Part shown: piece after piece, positions 41,108 through 49,519 of the stretch
Layout: the number at the start of each line of letters is the position of its first letter
Numbering within the stretch: position 1 is the stretch's first letter
Source: Lachnospiraceae bacterium A2
Lineage (GTDB): Bacteria; Bacillota; Clostridia; Lachnospirales; Lachnospiraceae
DNA: 64,000 bases
Reading direction: 5' to 3'
Assembly: GCA_000403315.2 (NCBI GenBank)
Contig: KE159639.1
Location: 4,298-68,297, forward strand
Notes under the pieces: generated by a model
Told to the model about the DNA's origin: nothing
The model's database searches: none
What the model saw: the letters and a program-made list of their open reading frames with translations, nothing else
Program-made: the position numbers and the translations under genes

Positions 41108-42988
41108 CTACATAGCGGCTTTGGCTGGCATTGGCGCTTTTTGGGGTTCTTTCTTCGGCAGGCTGCTGGCCGGGATAAACACGCCTTTTTCCATATCCTC
41201 GGCATGGATAGCGGCTTTCTTCGCCTCGATTTCAGCCTTTTTCTTTGCCTTGATTTTATCCTCGTACCGTTTCTGTGTCCCGTTGGCCTTGCGCCGGAGA
41301 TATGCCTGGTGCAGCTTGTCCTTACGTTCCTCCTTTTTCCGCAGGGCTTCCAGTTCCTCCGGCGTGAGGTTCACTTCCCCGAAGTGGGGCGGTATGTACC
41401 TTCCTACAAAATTGAAGTAAATCTCAACCTCCTGCGTGGTTTCAATGCTGCCTTTCCGGTCACGCTCATGGACGAGGATTTTCTCCACAAACTCATTCAG
41501 CATGGTGGTAGTCAGGTTGTCAAAATTCTCATACTTGTCAACAAGGGCGATAAATTTCTCCGCTGATTTCCGGCTCTGCTCATATCCGGCGATTGCTTTT
41601 TCCAGTTCGGCAATCTCGCCGGAAAGGGATTCCTGCTCTTTTGCGTACTGTGCGTCCAGGGCGGCATATCTTGCGTCCGGCAGCTTGCCCAGCACATTGT
41701 CCTCATAAATCTTGCATATCAGTTTTTCCAGTTCCCCGGCCCGTTTCTGTGCCGCCGCCAGCCGTTTCCTCTTTCTGGTGATGTCGCTGGCCTGCTGCTC
41801 GGCCTGGGTTTCCTGAACCGCTTTGATAAACTCTGCCCGGTCGTTTCTGGAATACTCCGCAATCGCCCGGAGCATATCGGAAACCAGTGTCAGGACAGCG
41901 CTTTCATTGATTCGGTGCTGTGTGGCACAGAGAACGCCAACGGGAACCTTGCTGTATTGGGAGCAGGTATACTGTGAGATACGCTTGCCGTTGTTGGTGC
42001 GGTGGACGTACATCTTGCCGCCGCAGTCGGCGCAGTAGAGCAGGCCGGTGAGCGGGGCGGCTTCTCCCCAGCCGTCCGGGTAACGCTTCACATTGGAGCG
42101 GATTCTCTGCACATTCTCAAAGGTTTCCGGGTCAATAATAGCGGTATGGGTATTCTCAAAGATTACCCATTCGTTTTCGTCAACGTAGTGGCTTTTCTTG
42201 TCCTTGAAGTGCTTGCGGGTCTTGAAGTTGATGGTATGGCCTAAATACTCACGCTTTTTCAGGATATTGACGATAGTGGAAGAGCCCCAGCCATAAGGGT
42301 CTTTAAACGTCTTGGACTGGTTCACGCCCTCCCCGTAATGGGAGAGGTGCAGGGAAGGTATCTCAATCTTTTCCTGTGACAGGCGGTTTGCAATCTGGTA
42401 GGGGTCGTATCCGTCCAAGGTCATAGCGAATATCCGGCGCACCACGTCAGCGGCTTCTTCGTCCACAATCCAGTGTTCCCGCTTTTCGTCCCACAAGTAA
42501 CCGTAAATGACTGTGCCGGTCAGGTGCTTGCCACTCATGCCTTTTGCCTTGAATACGGATTTAATCTTGCGGCTGGTATCTCTGGCGTAAAATTCATACA
42601 TAATGTTCAAAAACGGGGTAAAATCATTCTCTCCGTTGGCGCTGTCTACCCCGTCATTGATGGCGATCAGCCGGACGCCTCTCTGCCGCAGGATTTCCAT
42701 GACCTGGCCGACTTTGAGATAATCACGCCCCAGGCGGCTCATGTCTTTGATGATAATTGCCTCCACGTTCCCGGCCTCCACTTCCTCCATCATGGCGGTG
42801 AATCCGGGTCGGTCGAACCGGGTTCCGGAGATTCCATCGTCCGTGAAATGGGTCGGGTTGGGGAAACCGTTGCGGCGGGCGTAATCTTCCAGCATGGATT
42901 TCTGGTTGCTGATGGAGTTGGATTCCCCATTCAATTCATCGTCACGGCTCAATCTCTCGTATAATGGAGTGATTTTGATTTTCGTCAT
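41108..42988 (-). CDS. Large serine recombinase (TnpX/TndX type)
   Basis: A 626-residue recombinase from ATG 42988 (AAGGAGG upstream). Resolvase domain with nucleophile Ser14 (LYERLSRDDE) and IIIKDMSRLGRDYLKVG; recombinase domain; zinc ribbon CADCGGKM with two later cysteines; long coiled coil; and a C-terminal Lys/Ala-rich tail (PKKEPQKAPMPAKAAM). It can excise and insert the element without a host factor. It lies at the right end, about 80 bp from the break in VirD4, exactly as expected for the recombinase of the inserted element. Confidence 0.9.
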   Translation of the reverse strand: MTKIKITPLYERLSRDDELNGESNSISNQKSMLEDYARRNGFPNPTHFTDDGISGTRFDRPGFTAMMEEVEAGNVEAIIIKDMSRLGRDYLKVGQVMEILRQRGVRLIAINDGVDSANGENDFTPFLNIMYEFYARDTSRKIKSVFKAKGMSGKHLTGTVIYGYLWDEKREHWIVDEEAADVVRRIFAMTLDGYDPYQIANRLSQEKIEIPSLHLSHYGEGVNQSKTFKDPYGWGSSTIVNILKKREYLGHTINFKTRKHFKDKKSHYVDENEWVIFENTHTAIIDPETFENVQRIRSNVKRYPDGWGEAAPLTGLLYCADCGGKMYVHRTNNGKRISQYTCSQYSKVPVGVLCATQHRINESAVLTLVSDMLRAIAEYSRNDRAEFIKAVQETQAEQQASDITRKRKRLAAAQKRAGELEKLICKIYEDNVLGKLPDARYAALDAQYAKEQESLSGEIAELEKAIAGYEQSRKSAEKFIALVDKYENFDNLTTTMLNEFVEKILVHERDRKGSIETTQEVEIYFNFVGRYIPPHFGEVNLTPEELEALRKKEERKDKLHQAYLRRKANGTQKRYEDKIKAKKKAEIEAKKAAIHAEDMEKGVFIPASSLPKKEPQKAPMPAKAAM

Positions 42989-43063
42989 AGCGTCTGCCTC
43001 CTTACATGAAATATGCTCTAATGTGTCCTTCACTAACCATGAGAAAATCTCGTGATTAAGAAG

Positions 43064-44035
43064 TCATTTAGAGCATATATCACCGCTGGCCAGCTTGTAT
43101 TTAGCATACTGGCGCACGGCGAAGTGCTGGGGACTCCTTCTGGCGAGGCCGTCGAACATGTAATCCACGGCGTTCTTGAAGGATTCATCATCCTCCCGTA
43201 CCTCCATGCTGTTTATCATCTCCACCAGCGTGTTCATGTTCCGTTCTTCCTCCGGTCCCTCAAATACGATATAGGCCACCAGCGCGCAGTAAAGGAGGGT
43301 TTCTGCCTTCGTCCAGAAGGGATCCCCCTCCTTGCCCTCCCCTTTGGTGTTGGCAATCAGGGCGTTCACGAATTTTAAAACGTCGCTCTCCGTCTTGATA
43401 TAGGCAAGAGGGTTGTAGTGCATGGACTTTGAGAAGTCTATGCTGTTGAAAACCCGGACCTTATAGCCCTTTTTCCTTTGGAGAAAACAGCCGCACTGGG
43501 CGAGGGTTCCGCCCTTCGGGTCCACCACCACATACGAGGAATGGGCCTGTAAAAGCTGGGGCATGAGCCAGAACCTTGTCTTGCCGGAGCCGGAGGAGCC
43601 GATCACGCAGGCGTTCAGGTTCCTGGCATTGGCCGGAATCTTCGGCCGGGTGTTCATGGTCAGGAACTCGCTCCCGGTCAGTATCACGTTGTTCTCAAAC
43701 TTGGAATCGACGAAAGGGGCGATGTCTTTAGGCCCGCCCCAACGTGCGCTGCCGTATTCCATATCCCGCCGGAATTTCCGGGCCTTCCTGATTTTGGACT
43801 GCACCATGAAATAAAGCCCCACGGCCCCGGCGACGCCTACCACCAGGTCAAACAGCCCCAGGCCGGGAGCATAATTCTGAAATACCGGCCCTATGGCCTC
43901 CATCATGCCGAACAGCTTTTCCCCGGCGTTCCCGCCCTGCGCCATACGGTAGGCGGTCCCCAGCTTCGAGAAGAACCAGAAGGCCATGAGGTAGGGGAAG
44001 TTGGGGAGCACATATTTTTTGATTTTCCGGTTCAA
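43064..44035 (-). pseudogene. VirD4-type coupling protein, N-terminal half
   Basis: About 323 residues of a normal ~600. I start at TTG 44035 (AAGGAGG upstream; TTGA overlap with pcfB). Two membrane helices (~12-30, 60-78), Walker A GSSGSGKTR (~146-153) and YVVVDPKGGTL are present. After KYKLASGD the frame changes and stops; Walker B and the C-terminal half are missing. The break is the right border of the TnpX-type element. The outer conjugative element has therefore lost its own coupling protein. Confidence 0.85.
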
Positions 44036-44501
44036 CGTTCCTCCTTCCCGGGCTCCCTGGCCCGTTCCTTCTGCCGGGGCTTTGCCGCCAGCTCCTTCAC
44101 GAGCCGCCGTAGCTGCCCGAGAATAGAAGGCTTCTCCTGTCCGCGCCCCATGGCCTTTCCGTATACCGGGAGAAGGCCGCCGTGATGGCGTCCGCCTGGT
44201 CTGCCTTGAAAAAAAGCAGGTACTGGCCGGGGCCGGTCTTGTGGAAAGCGTAGTCCACATGGTACTCCCTGGCGATACGGTCAAAATCCTTCGGGACCCC
44301 TACCAGCTTGATGGCGTTCTTCGCACCGTAGTGGTTCATCAGCTTTTTCACCGACTGCCTCCCGTGGGGCGTCCGTGCGGCCCGGCGCTGTTTCTCCATT
44401 TCCGCCAGCATCTTTTTTAAGGCGGCGGCAAGTGCCCGGCTTGTGAGCCTCGCTGCCTTGACGGAGACGGCCACCGTCTGTTGTTCTACATATTCCTGCA
44501 T
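44032..44501 (-). pseudogene. PcfB-family (DUF3801) protein with frameshift
   Basis: The first ~115 residues (QEYVEQQTVAVSVKAARLTS ... HYGAKNAIKLVGVPKDFDRI ... QADAITAAF) match PcfB, an accessory of the relaxosome/coupling protein. At TTT 44156-44158 the sense frame shifts by one: the original frame then reads AMGRGQEKPSILGQLRRLVK to a TGA that overlaps the VirD4 TTG. As written the protein ends at 44097 with a foreign tail. Restoring one A to the run gives the natural protein of ~156 residues. Confidence 0.8.
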
Positions 44502-44544
44502 GGTTCCTCCTTTCTGCCGGATTCATTGGAGCCGGGGAGATCCT

Positions 44545-44561
44545 CGGGTCAAGTTGGCCCG
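44545..44561. repeat. Palindrome CGGGYCAANNTGGCCCG, copy A
   Basis: CGGGTCAAGTTGGCCCG in the gap between the primase and pcfB genes, followed by AAGCGG and preceded by CCT. One mismatch in the palindrome. Part of a four-member family restricted, within this window, to the outer conjugative element. Confidence 0.6.
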
Positions 44562-44592
44562 AAGCGGCCCCCAGCGGCGGCAGGGTATGGTA

Positions 44593-45150
44593 TTATCTCT
44601 CAAAACTTTTTCCCCTCCTCCTTGCTTTCATTTCCGCAATCACCCCCAGAAGGTGCTGGTTATAGTCCTTCCCGTACCGTTCTGGTGGGGCTGCCTTCCG
44701 GAGCGTCTCTATCCGCCCGGCCAGTTCCCGGTCGGAGCGCAGTGTTTCCATGAGCTTTTCCGCCCCGCTTTTCCCAGCCCCGTCATTGTCAAGGCAGAAG
44801 TTGAAACGCTTGTCGCTGCCCGGCACGTCCATCTTGAAGTCCCCCAAGGTCCCCCGCAGGCAGGCGAACCGGGCTTTCCCTTCCCTGCCACGGCCTACAA
44901 ATACGCAGTTGTGGTAGCGGAAGCTCTCATAGAGGGAGCCGTCCCGCAGGCAGCGGCTGATGATTCCGCCATCAATTCCCCGGCCTTGCAGGTAGCCCAT
45001 GACCCTTGTTGCGTAGCGGTTTGGCTCCGGGAGCTCAAAAGGCTTTGGTGGCGGAAGGTTCACCGGCTGGGAAAGAAAAGGGGAGGCACACCCGCCGCAG
45101 AGAGTCTCCACAGCGGAGACGAAGTCCTGCCCCCCCCGCACCTTTATGAG
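44593..45150 (-). pseudogene. DUF3991/Toprim primase, C-terminal part (split by IS)
   Basis: The frame reads from QPLDYLIKVRGGQDFVSAVE at the IS border to a stop at 44593. It includes the DUF3991 region (YLQGRGIDGGIISRCLRDGS, CVFVGRGREGKARFACLRGT) and a Toprim domain (FNFCLDNDGAGKSGAEKL, the D-x-D and preceding Cys). The N-terminal part is at 47047-47228 beyond the IS. The intact protein would be a TraP-like primase used after conjugative transfer. Confidence 0.8.
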
Positions 45151-45158
45151 ATAGTCCA

Positions 45159-47046
45159 GGGGCTGTCGCTTTAACGAATAAAAATTCGTGAAGCGACAGC
45201 TTCATTTTTGCTGTTTTTACATGTGATTTTAAGAAAAAGTCCTGGATCACTCTGTTATTCTATAAAAAAGGCATACTTTAATAAGCCATTTCCCATGGCT
45301 TGAAAGTTTGTTTTGAGATGTTTAAAATTAAGCGCTTTTCACTGGGAACAAATGTGTTCCCGTCCTGCCTTTTTGAATCTTATTATGGAGCTTGTTTATG
45401 TTCCTTGCCATGGCGAGCAGTATACTTTCCGCAAGCACATTTGGCGTTCCTTTGCTTACATATCTCCGAAACTGCATATCCTGTTTTAAATCCCCAAAAG
45501 AACCTTCTGCCTGTATGCTCCAGTTGATTCTGAATGCAATCCCTTCATCAGAAAGTATCCGTTCCAGGGCTTCCTGCCTGTATTTCAGAAATGTCCTGGC
45601 AACCTGAAGTGTTTTCGTCCTTTCTTCCAACGGTATTTTACAATTATTGCCCTTGATACATCCCCCTTTATACGGACATCCGCTACAGTCCTCACATTTG
45701 TAAATCGTTTTTTTGCTTACATAACCGGTTTTGCTTTTGGAATGCCTGATATGGTCTGCATTCAGCCTTTTCGCATTCCGGCAAATATAGATATCCGATC
45801 CCGCATCATATTCCATATTTTCTATTTTTCCTATGTCATTCCTGTACTTACGAGTTTTTGAAATCTCATAGTTAGCGGGCTTTATATAGGAAAGCTGCCC
45901 GTTTGCTTCAAGAAACACATAGTTTTCTTCACTTTCATACCCGGCATCCGCACTTATGTTTTTATATTTAAATTTCAGATGTTCTTCCGCATCTTTTAAA
46001 AAAGGAACCAATGTTGTTGTATCTGTTGGCTGTGGGCCTATGGTGAGCCATGCAATATATTCAGAGCCTACTCCATGCTGGAGGTTATATGCCGGTTTTA
46101 ACTGTCCGTTACCCATGGCATCCTCTTTCATCCTCATAAAAGTGGCATCATGGTCTGTCTTGGAATAACTGTTCCGTCCGCCGCAGATATGTATTTGCTG
46201 GTTATATTTTTTGAGCCGGCACAGATAGTCTTCGAGGGTTTCAATACTCTTTTGGAGCGGCGTTTTTCTTTTCCCAATGCCATGAACAAAGACTGCATTT
46301 TCACTCTGTTTGAGGGCATAAAGCTTCTTGCGGAGTTTCTTTACATGCTTCATCTTTACAGTGCCGCCATAAACAATCTTTAAACCGTAGGGCTGTTCGC
46401 ACTCCGCCACAAAATCAGCAAGTTTTATCAGAAGCTTTGTCTGATTTTGGGTTACGGCTTTCTTCCAGACAAAAGTGTATTTGTTTGCGGCCGCTTCAAT
46501 TTTTGTGCCGTCAATGAAAATCGTTTCACCTGAAATTTCTCCCAAGTCAAAAAGCGCATTGGACATTTCTGCAAGGATCCGCTTAGAACAAGGTGTAAAA
46601 TGAATGCTCCGGAACCGTGCAAATGTTGCATGGTCAGGCGCAGGCGCGCCTTCTAAAAGAAACATGAAATTGATATCTCTTTTACATTTAAGCTCCATGG
46701 AACGGGAAGAATAATCCCCATTCATGTAAGAGTAAAGCACAATCTTAAGAAGAGTTCTTGGGGATACGGAATTTATTCTTTCGTAAGTAGAATATAAGTC
46801 AGTCAGATCCATCGCCTCCACAAACTGGCTTAGCAGCCGCACAGAATCATCTTCTGGAATGATTGTTTCAATATTTAACGGAAGTTTTAATTGATATCCG
46901 CCTTGATTTAGACTATAATTTTTATGTAAGTTAATGTGTTTGGTTATACATTAATTTTACACCAACTGCCGGATTCTTTCGAGGTCTGGCAGTTATTTTT
47001 TGCATAGAAAAGGAGCTGCACACTAATTACTTAGTGCGACAGCCCC
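45159..47046 (-). mobile_element. IS1182-family insertion sequence in the primase gene
   Basis: Perfect 11-bp terminal inverted repeats GGGGCTGTCGC (45159-45169) and GCGACAGCCCC (47036-47046). A hairpin (CTTTAACGAA...TTCGTGAAG) follows the left end. One transposase gene. A clear target duplication is not visible. It interrupts the primase gene. Confidence 0.82.
45328..46926 (-). CDS. IS1182-family transposase
   Basis: A transposase of about 530 residues. The sense frame begins at HKNYSLNQGGYQLKLPLNIE (codon 46926-46924), the usual IS1182 start, but no ATG, GTG or TTG precedes it; the first standard start is GTG 46842. Domains: DUF772 (SPRTLLKIVLYSYMNGDYSS, DHATFARFRSIHF), DDE with Asp in IFIDGTKIEAAA and ISADAGYESEEN, and Glu in IQAEGSFGDLKQDMQFRR. 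It may be poorly translated unless a non-standard start is used. Confidence 0.8.
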   Translation of the reverse strand, partial: HKNYSLNQGGYQLKLPLNIETIIPEDDSVRLLSQFVEAMDLTDLYSTYERINSVSPRTLLKIVLYSYMNGDYSSRSMELKCKRDINFMFLLEGAPAPDHATFARFRSIHFTPCSKRILAEMSNALFDLGEISGETIFIDGTKIEAAANKYTFVWKKAVTQNQTKLLIKLADFVAECEQPYGLKIVYGGTVKMKHVKKLRKKLYALKQSENAVFVHGIGKRKTPLQKSIETLEDYLCRLKKYNQQIHICGGRNSYSKTDHDATFMRMKEDAMGNGQLKPAYNLQHGVGSEYIAWLTIGPQPTDTTTLVPFLKDAEEHLKFKYKNISADAGYESEENYVFLEANGQLSYIKPANYEISKTRKYRNDIGKIENMEYDAGSDIYICRNAKRLNADHIRHSKSKTGYVSKKTIYKCEDCSGCPYKGGCIKGNNCKIPLEERTKTLQVARTFLKYRQEALERILSDEGIAFRINWSIQAEGSFGDLKQDMQFRRYVSKGTPNVLAESILLAMARNINKLHNKIQKGRTGTHLFPVKSA

Positions 47047-47228
47047 ATGTTCCGGCTGCACCAGTGCCATTTGCCGTTGGAGATCACCAGGCTGTCATGG
47101 CTCCTGGTCCGGTATTCCCTGGGGCCGGACTTTTTCAGTTCGCCCGGCTCATAGGCCTGTAGGTAGGAAAGCAGGTCCCACCGTTTCGCCTCCGCGATCT
47201 GTTCCTCTGTCACCCCGGCATGGCGCAC
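47047..47228 (-). pseudogene. DUF3991/Toprim primase, N-terminal part
   Basis: About 60 residues: VTEEQIAEAKRWDLLSYLQA, then SGPREYRTRSHDSLVISNGK and WHWCSRNM, the CHC2-like zinc start of conjugative-element primases. It then enters the IS. The GTG at 47228 lies inside the ribosome site AAGGAGGTG; an ATG 8 bases later (ATGCCGGGGTGA) is out of frame by one and may be the real start before a 1-base loss. Confidence 0.75.
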
Positions 47229-47258
47229 CTCCTTCCTTTCTGCACGGGGTCCGGGCCT

Positions 47259-47275
47259 CGGGCCAATTTGTCCCG
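47259..47275. repeat. Palindrome CGGGYCAANNTGGCCCG, copy B
   Basis: CGGGCCAATTTGTCCCG in the gap between the ardA stop and the primase start; same flanks (CCT before, AAGCC after) as copies A and C. Confidence 0.6.
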
Positions 47276-47279
47276 AAGC

Positions 47280-47999
47280 CTACCGCCCCTCATGGGAAGG
47301 CCCTTCCCTGTCCTTGCGGGGAGCGGGCGGTGCCTCCCTGAATTGTCTGATGGCCTCCAGTATGGAGCGTGTTTCCTCCTTCTCGTTTTGGGCCGGGGCC
47401 CCGCATATCCGGTATTCCTCCGGTATGTCCTCCCGCCCGGCGTAGCATTCCCGGAAAGGCTCCCCGTTCCGAAGCACATAGCCGCCAGGGACGAAGCTCC
47501 CGGTAGAGTTCAGGTCAATGTCCCGCCCGTAGGCCTCGTAATCGAAATAGTCCCGGATATGTTCGGGGATGTCGATTGCGCCGATCTCCTCCACGCAGTA
47601 GCGCCCGAGGGCCTCGTCGTCCCCAATCCCCGGATAGAAGTCATAGCAGTCCAGGTTCTGCGCCAGGTTGATCAGATCCCCAGCCCCGTCCGTAGGCTCC
47701 CCGAAGGCCATTGCGGCCTCGAATTTCTCCAGCTCGCCCCGTTCCCGCACTTCCTCCAGCACATGCGCCAGATAGTTGAGCTCGTCCAGGCCGGCGTACT
47801 CGTCCAGACAGTCATACAGCCCCAGCACGTCGCTGTCATAGCTGGTGATGAAATACTCCCCGTACCGCTCCCCGTCTATGCCAATCCGGGAGAACAGGGC
47901 CCGCACTTCCTCCGTGGTCGTGGGGAAGCGCAGGGTCTCCCCAGCCTCCACGCCAAGCTCCGGGTAAAGGCCGGGGTTCGTCACATAGGCTTCAAACAT
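47280..47999 (-). CDS. ardA: Antirestriction protein ArdA
   Basis: A 239-residue very acidic protein from ATG 47999 (GGAGGG upstream; the frame is open further into the methyltransferase gene). MFEAYVTNPGLYPELGVEAG, YGEYFITSYDSDVLGLYDCL, and IGDDEALGRYCVEEIGAIDI are hallmark ArdA segments. ArdA mimics B-form DNA and blocks type I restriction enzymes, protecting the element on entry. The C-terminus has an extra ~50 residues (EKEETRSILEAIRQF...). Slightly overlaps the methyltransferase gene. Confidence 0.88.
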   Translation of the reverse strand: MFEAYVTNPGLYPELGVEAGETLRFPTTTEEVRALFSRIGIDGERYGEYFITSYDSDVLGLYDCLDEYAGLDELNYLAHVLEEVRERGELEKFEAAMAFGEPTDGAGDLINLAQNLDCYDFYPGIGDDEALGRYCVEEIGAIDIPEHIRDYFDYEAYGRDIDLNSTGSFVPGGYVLRNGEPFRECYAGREDIPEEYRICGAPAQNEKEETRSILEAIRQFREAPPAPRKDREGPSHEGR

Positions 48000-49086
48000 T
48001 TCCGCAGGTTCCCTCCTTTCCGGCCAGGGCTTCGTAAATCCCGGCCATGATGTAGTCGGCGCAGGGGAGGGCGATAGAGTTCCCCAGCGCCTTGTAGCGG
48101 GCAAGGGGCCGTATCTCCACGCCCTCCGCCCCGTATGCCGTCCAGCCCTCCGGGAGCCCCATAAGGCGCTCGCTTTCCCGTTCCGTCAGAAACCGCACGC
48201 AGCCGCCCTCCGGGTCGTCCTCGAACCAGAAGGCGAAGGGCGTCAGGTCGCTGGCTAAGAGAGTGGGAAAAGGGTCAGCTGGCAGTCCGAAGCTGTTTTG
48301 GAAGGCCGCCTGCTCCTTCCTTTTGGACGCTCCCCGCATACGGAAGCACTGGAAGGGCCGGACGACGGGTACGCGCCCCCCTGCTTCAATAAAAGGTGTT
48401 CTATCTCCGCCGGGGGAGGGCAGCCCGCCCGGCTCGCAAGGTTCAGGAAGCGGGAGCAGTGGACGGGGCTTAAATAGTATCTCTCCGGCACGCCTCCCTC
48501 CAAAATCCGCCACGATGAAAATCCGCTGCCTTCTCGCCAGCCGCCTGGCTCCTGCCCAATACTGGGCGTCCATGAGCCGCCAGCACAGGTCAGGCGTTCC
48601 CCCTCGCACCATTCCGGCCCCCGCCCATCTTCCAGAAGGAGGCATTGGAACCTCGGCGTCCGTGAAGGCGGATAGGACGGCTCTAAAATCCATCCGGTCG
48701 TTTGTAGAAAACGCTCCCATGACGTTTTCCCAAACAGCGATAACTGGATATACATGTCTTGTCGCATCCCTCATTTCCTGTATGATACGCATGGCCTGGT
48801 AGAAGAGGCTGGACTTCGCCCCGCCAAGGCCCTTGCGGTTCCCGATCAGGGAAAGGTTCTGGCAGGGGGAGCCGAAGGTTATCACATGGACGGGAGGGAC
48901 CTTCCCCCCGTCCAGCTTCGTGATGTCCCCCAGGTGCAGCATGTCGGGGAAGTGCCTCTTTGTGATGGAGACCGGGGCCTTCTCGATCTCGCTGGCCCAC
49001 ACCGGGCGTATGCCGCAGCGTGAGGCCGCAAGGGGGAATACCCCTATCCCGTCAAAGAGGCTCCCCAGCTTAATGTCCGCCGCCAT
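47992..49086 (-). CDS. C5-cytosine DNA methyltransferase
   Basis: A 364-residue Dcm-type enzyme. Motif I KLGSLFDGIGVFPLAA, motif IV ITFGSPCQNLS with the catalytic Cys (~75), motif VI AVWENVMGAFS and the C-terminal motif X YKALGNSIALPC are present; the target-recognition region (~150-290) is variable. No cognate endonuclease is nearby, so it is probably an orphan methylase protecting the element. Overlaps ardA and the DUF7768-like gene. Confidence 0.9.
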   Translation of the reverse strand: MAADIKLGSLFDGIGVFPLAASRCGIRPVWASEIEKAPVSITKRHFPDMLHLGDITKLDGGKVPPVHVITFGSPCQNLSLIGNRKGLGGAKSSLFYQAMRIIQEMRDATRHVYPVIAVWENVMGAFSTNDRMDFRAVLSAFTDAEVPMPPSGRWAGAGMVRGGTPDLCWRLMDAQYWAGARRLARRQRIFIVADFGGRRAGEILFKPRPLLPLPEPCEPGGLPSPGGDRTPFIEAGGRVPVVRPFQCFRMRGASKRKEQAAFQNSFGLPADPFPTLLASDLTPFAFWFEDDPEGGCVRFLTERESERLMGLPEGWTAYGAEGVEIRPLARYKALGNSIALPCADYIMAGIYEALAGKEGTCGNV

Positions 49087-49423
49087 CCTTCCCCAGCCCT
49101 TTCACGGCCAGGATTCCGTCAAGGGTGGTGGCGGCTATTCCCAGCCGCCCGGCCACCGCGATGTCGTTCTTCACGTCCTCGTCCACGTCCCCGCCGCAGA
49201 CCACAAGCACATGGGAGCGCCGGAGCAGGTCCCGACGCATGTCAATCCCGGCCTTGTGCTCTTCGGGTATGCTGTCGTTGAGGAACAGCGGCATGTAGAG
49301 GACGGGGCAGACGGGGGAGAAGCCCGCCTCGTATGCCATGCGGCTGTAGCGGGCCCCCATCTCTGTGTCCGTGTCCGGTTCGCCGCACCATGCGGCGGTG
49401 ATGTACGCTAAAGGTCGTTTCAA
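49070..49423 (-). CDS. DUF7768/DUF4406-like protein
   Basis: About 117 residues from TTG 49423 (GGAGGG upstream, giving MKRPLAYITAAW); the frame is open to 49501 without a site. RPLAYITAAWCGEPDTDTEM, then MAYEAGFSPVCPVLYMPLFL and HVLVVCGGDVDEDVKNDIAV are typical of the DUF4406/DUF7768 group, which has a nucleoside-deoxyribosyltransferase-like fold. Standard passenger of Tn1549-type elements beside the methyltransferase. Role unknown. Confidence 0.72.
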   Translation of the reverse strand: MKRPLAYITAAWCGEPDTDTEMGARYSRMAYEAGFSPVCPVLYMPLFLNDSIPEEHKAGIDMRRDLLRRSHVLVVCGGDVDEDVKNDIAVAGRLGIAATTLDGILAVKGLGKDGGGH

Positions 49424-49493
49424 TCTTTTTCCCTCCGTTTCTGTTCTGGTTCTGGTTTTTCCGTGCCAGCCGTACTGGCCCCGCATAGGTCCT

Positions 49494-49510
49494 CGGGCCA
49501 AGTTGGCCCG
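49494..49510. repeat. Palindrome CGGGYCAANNTGGCCCG, copy C
   Basis: CGGGCCAAGTTGGCCCG, a perfect palindrome around a central base, 10 bp past the parB stop. Flanks CCT and AAGCGGCCCC match copy A. Confidence 0.65.
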
Positions 49511-49519
49511 AAGCGGCCC

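Noticed and set aside
41108..42988. Considered a tyrosine-integrase element for the 27-43 kb segment
   Set aside because: The recombinase at its end has the resolvase serine motif and zinc ribbon, and TnpW is present, so it is a serine-recombinase (TnpX-type) element.
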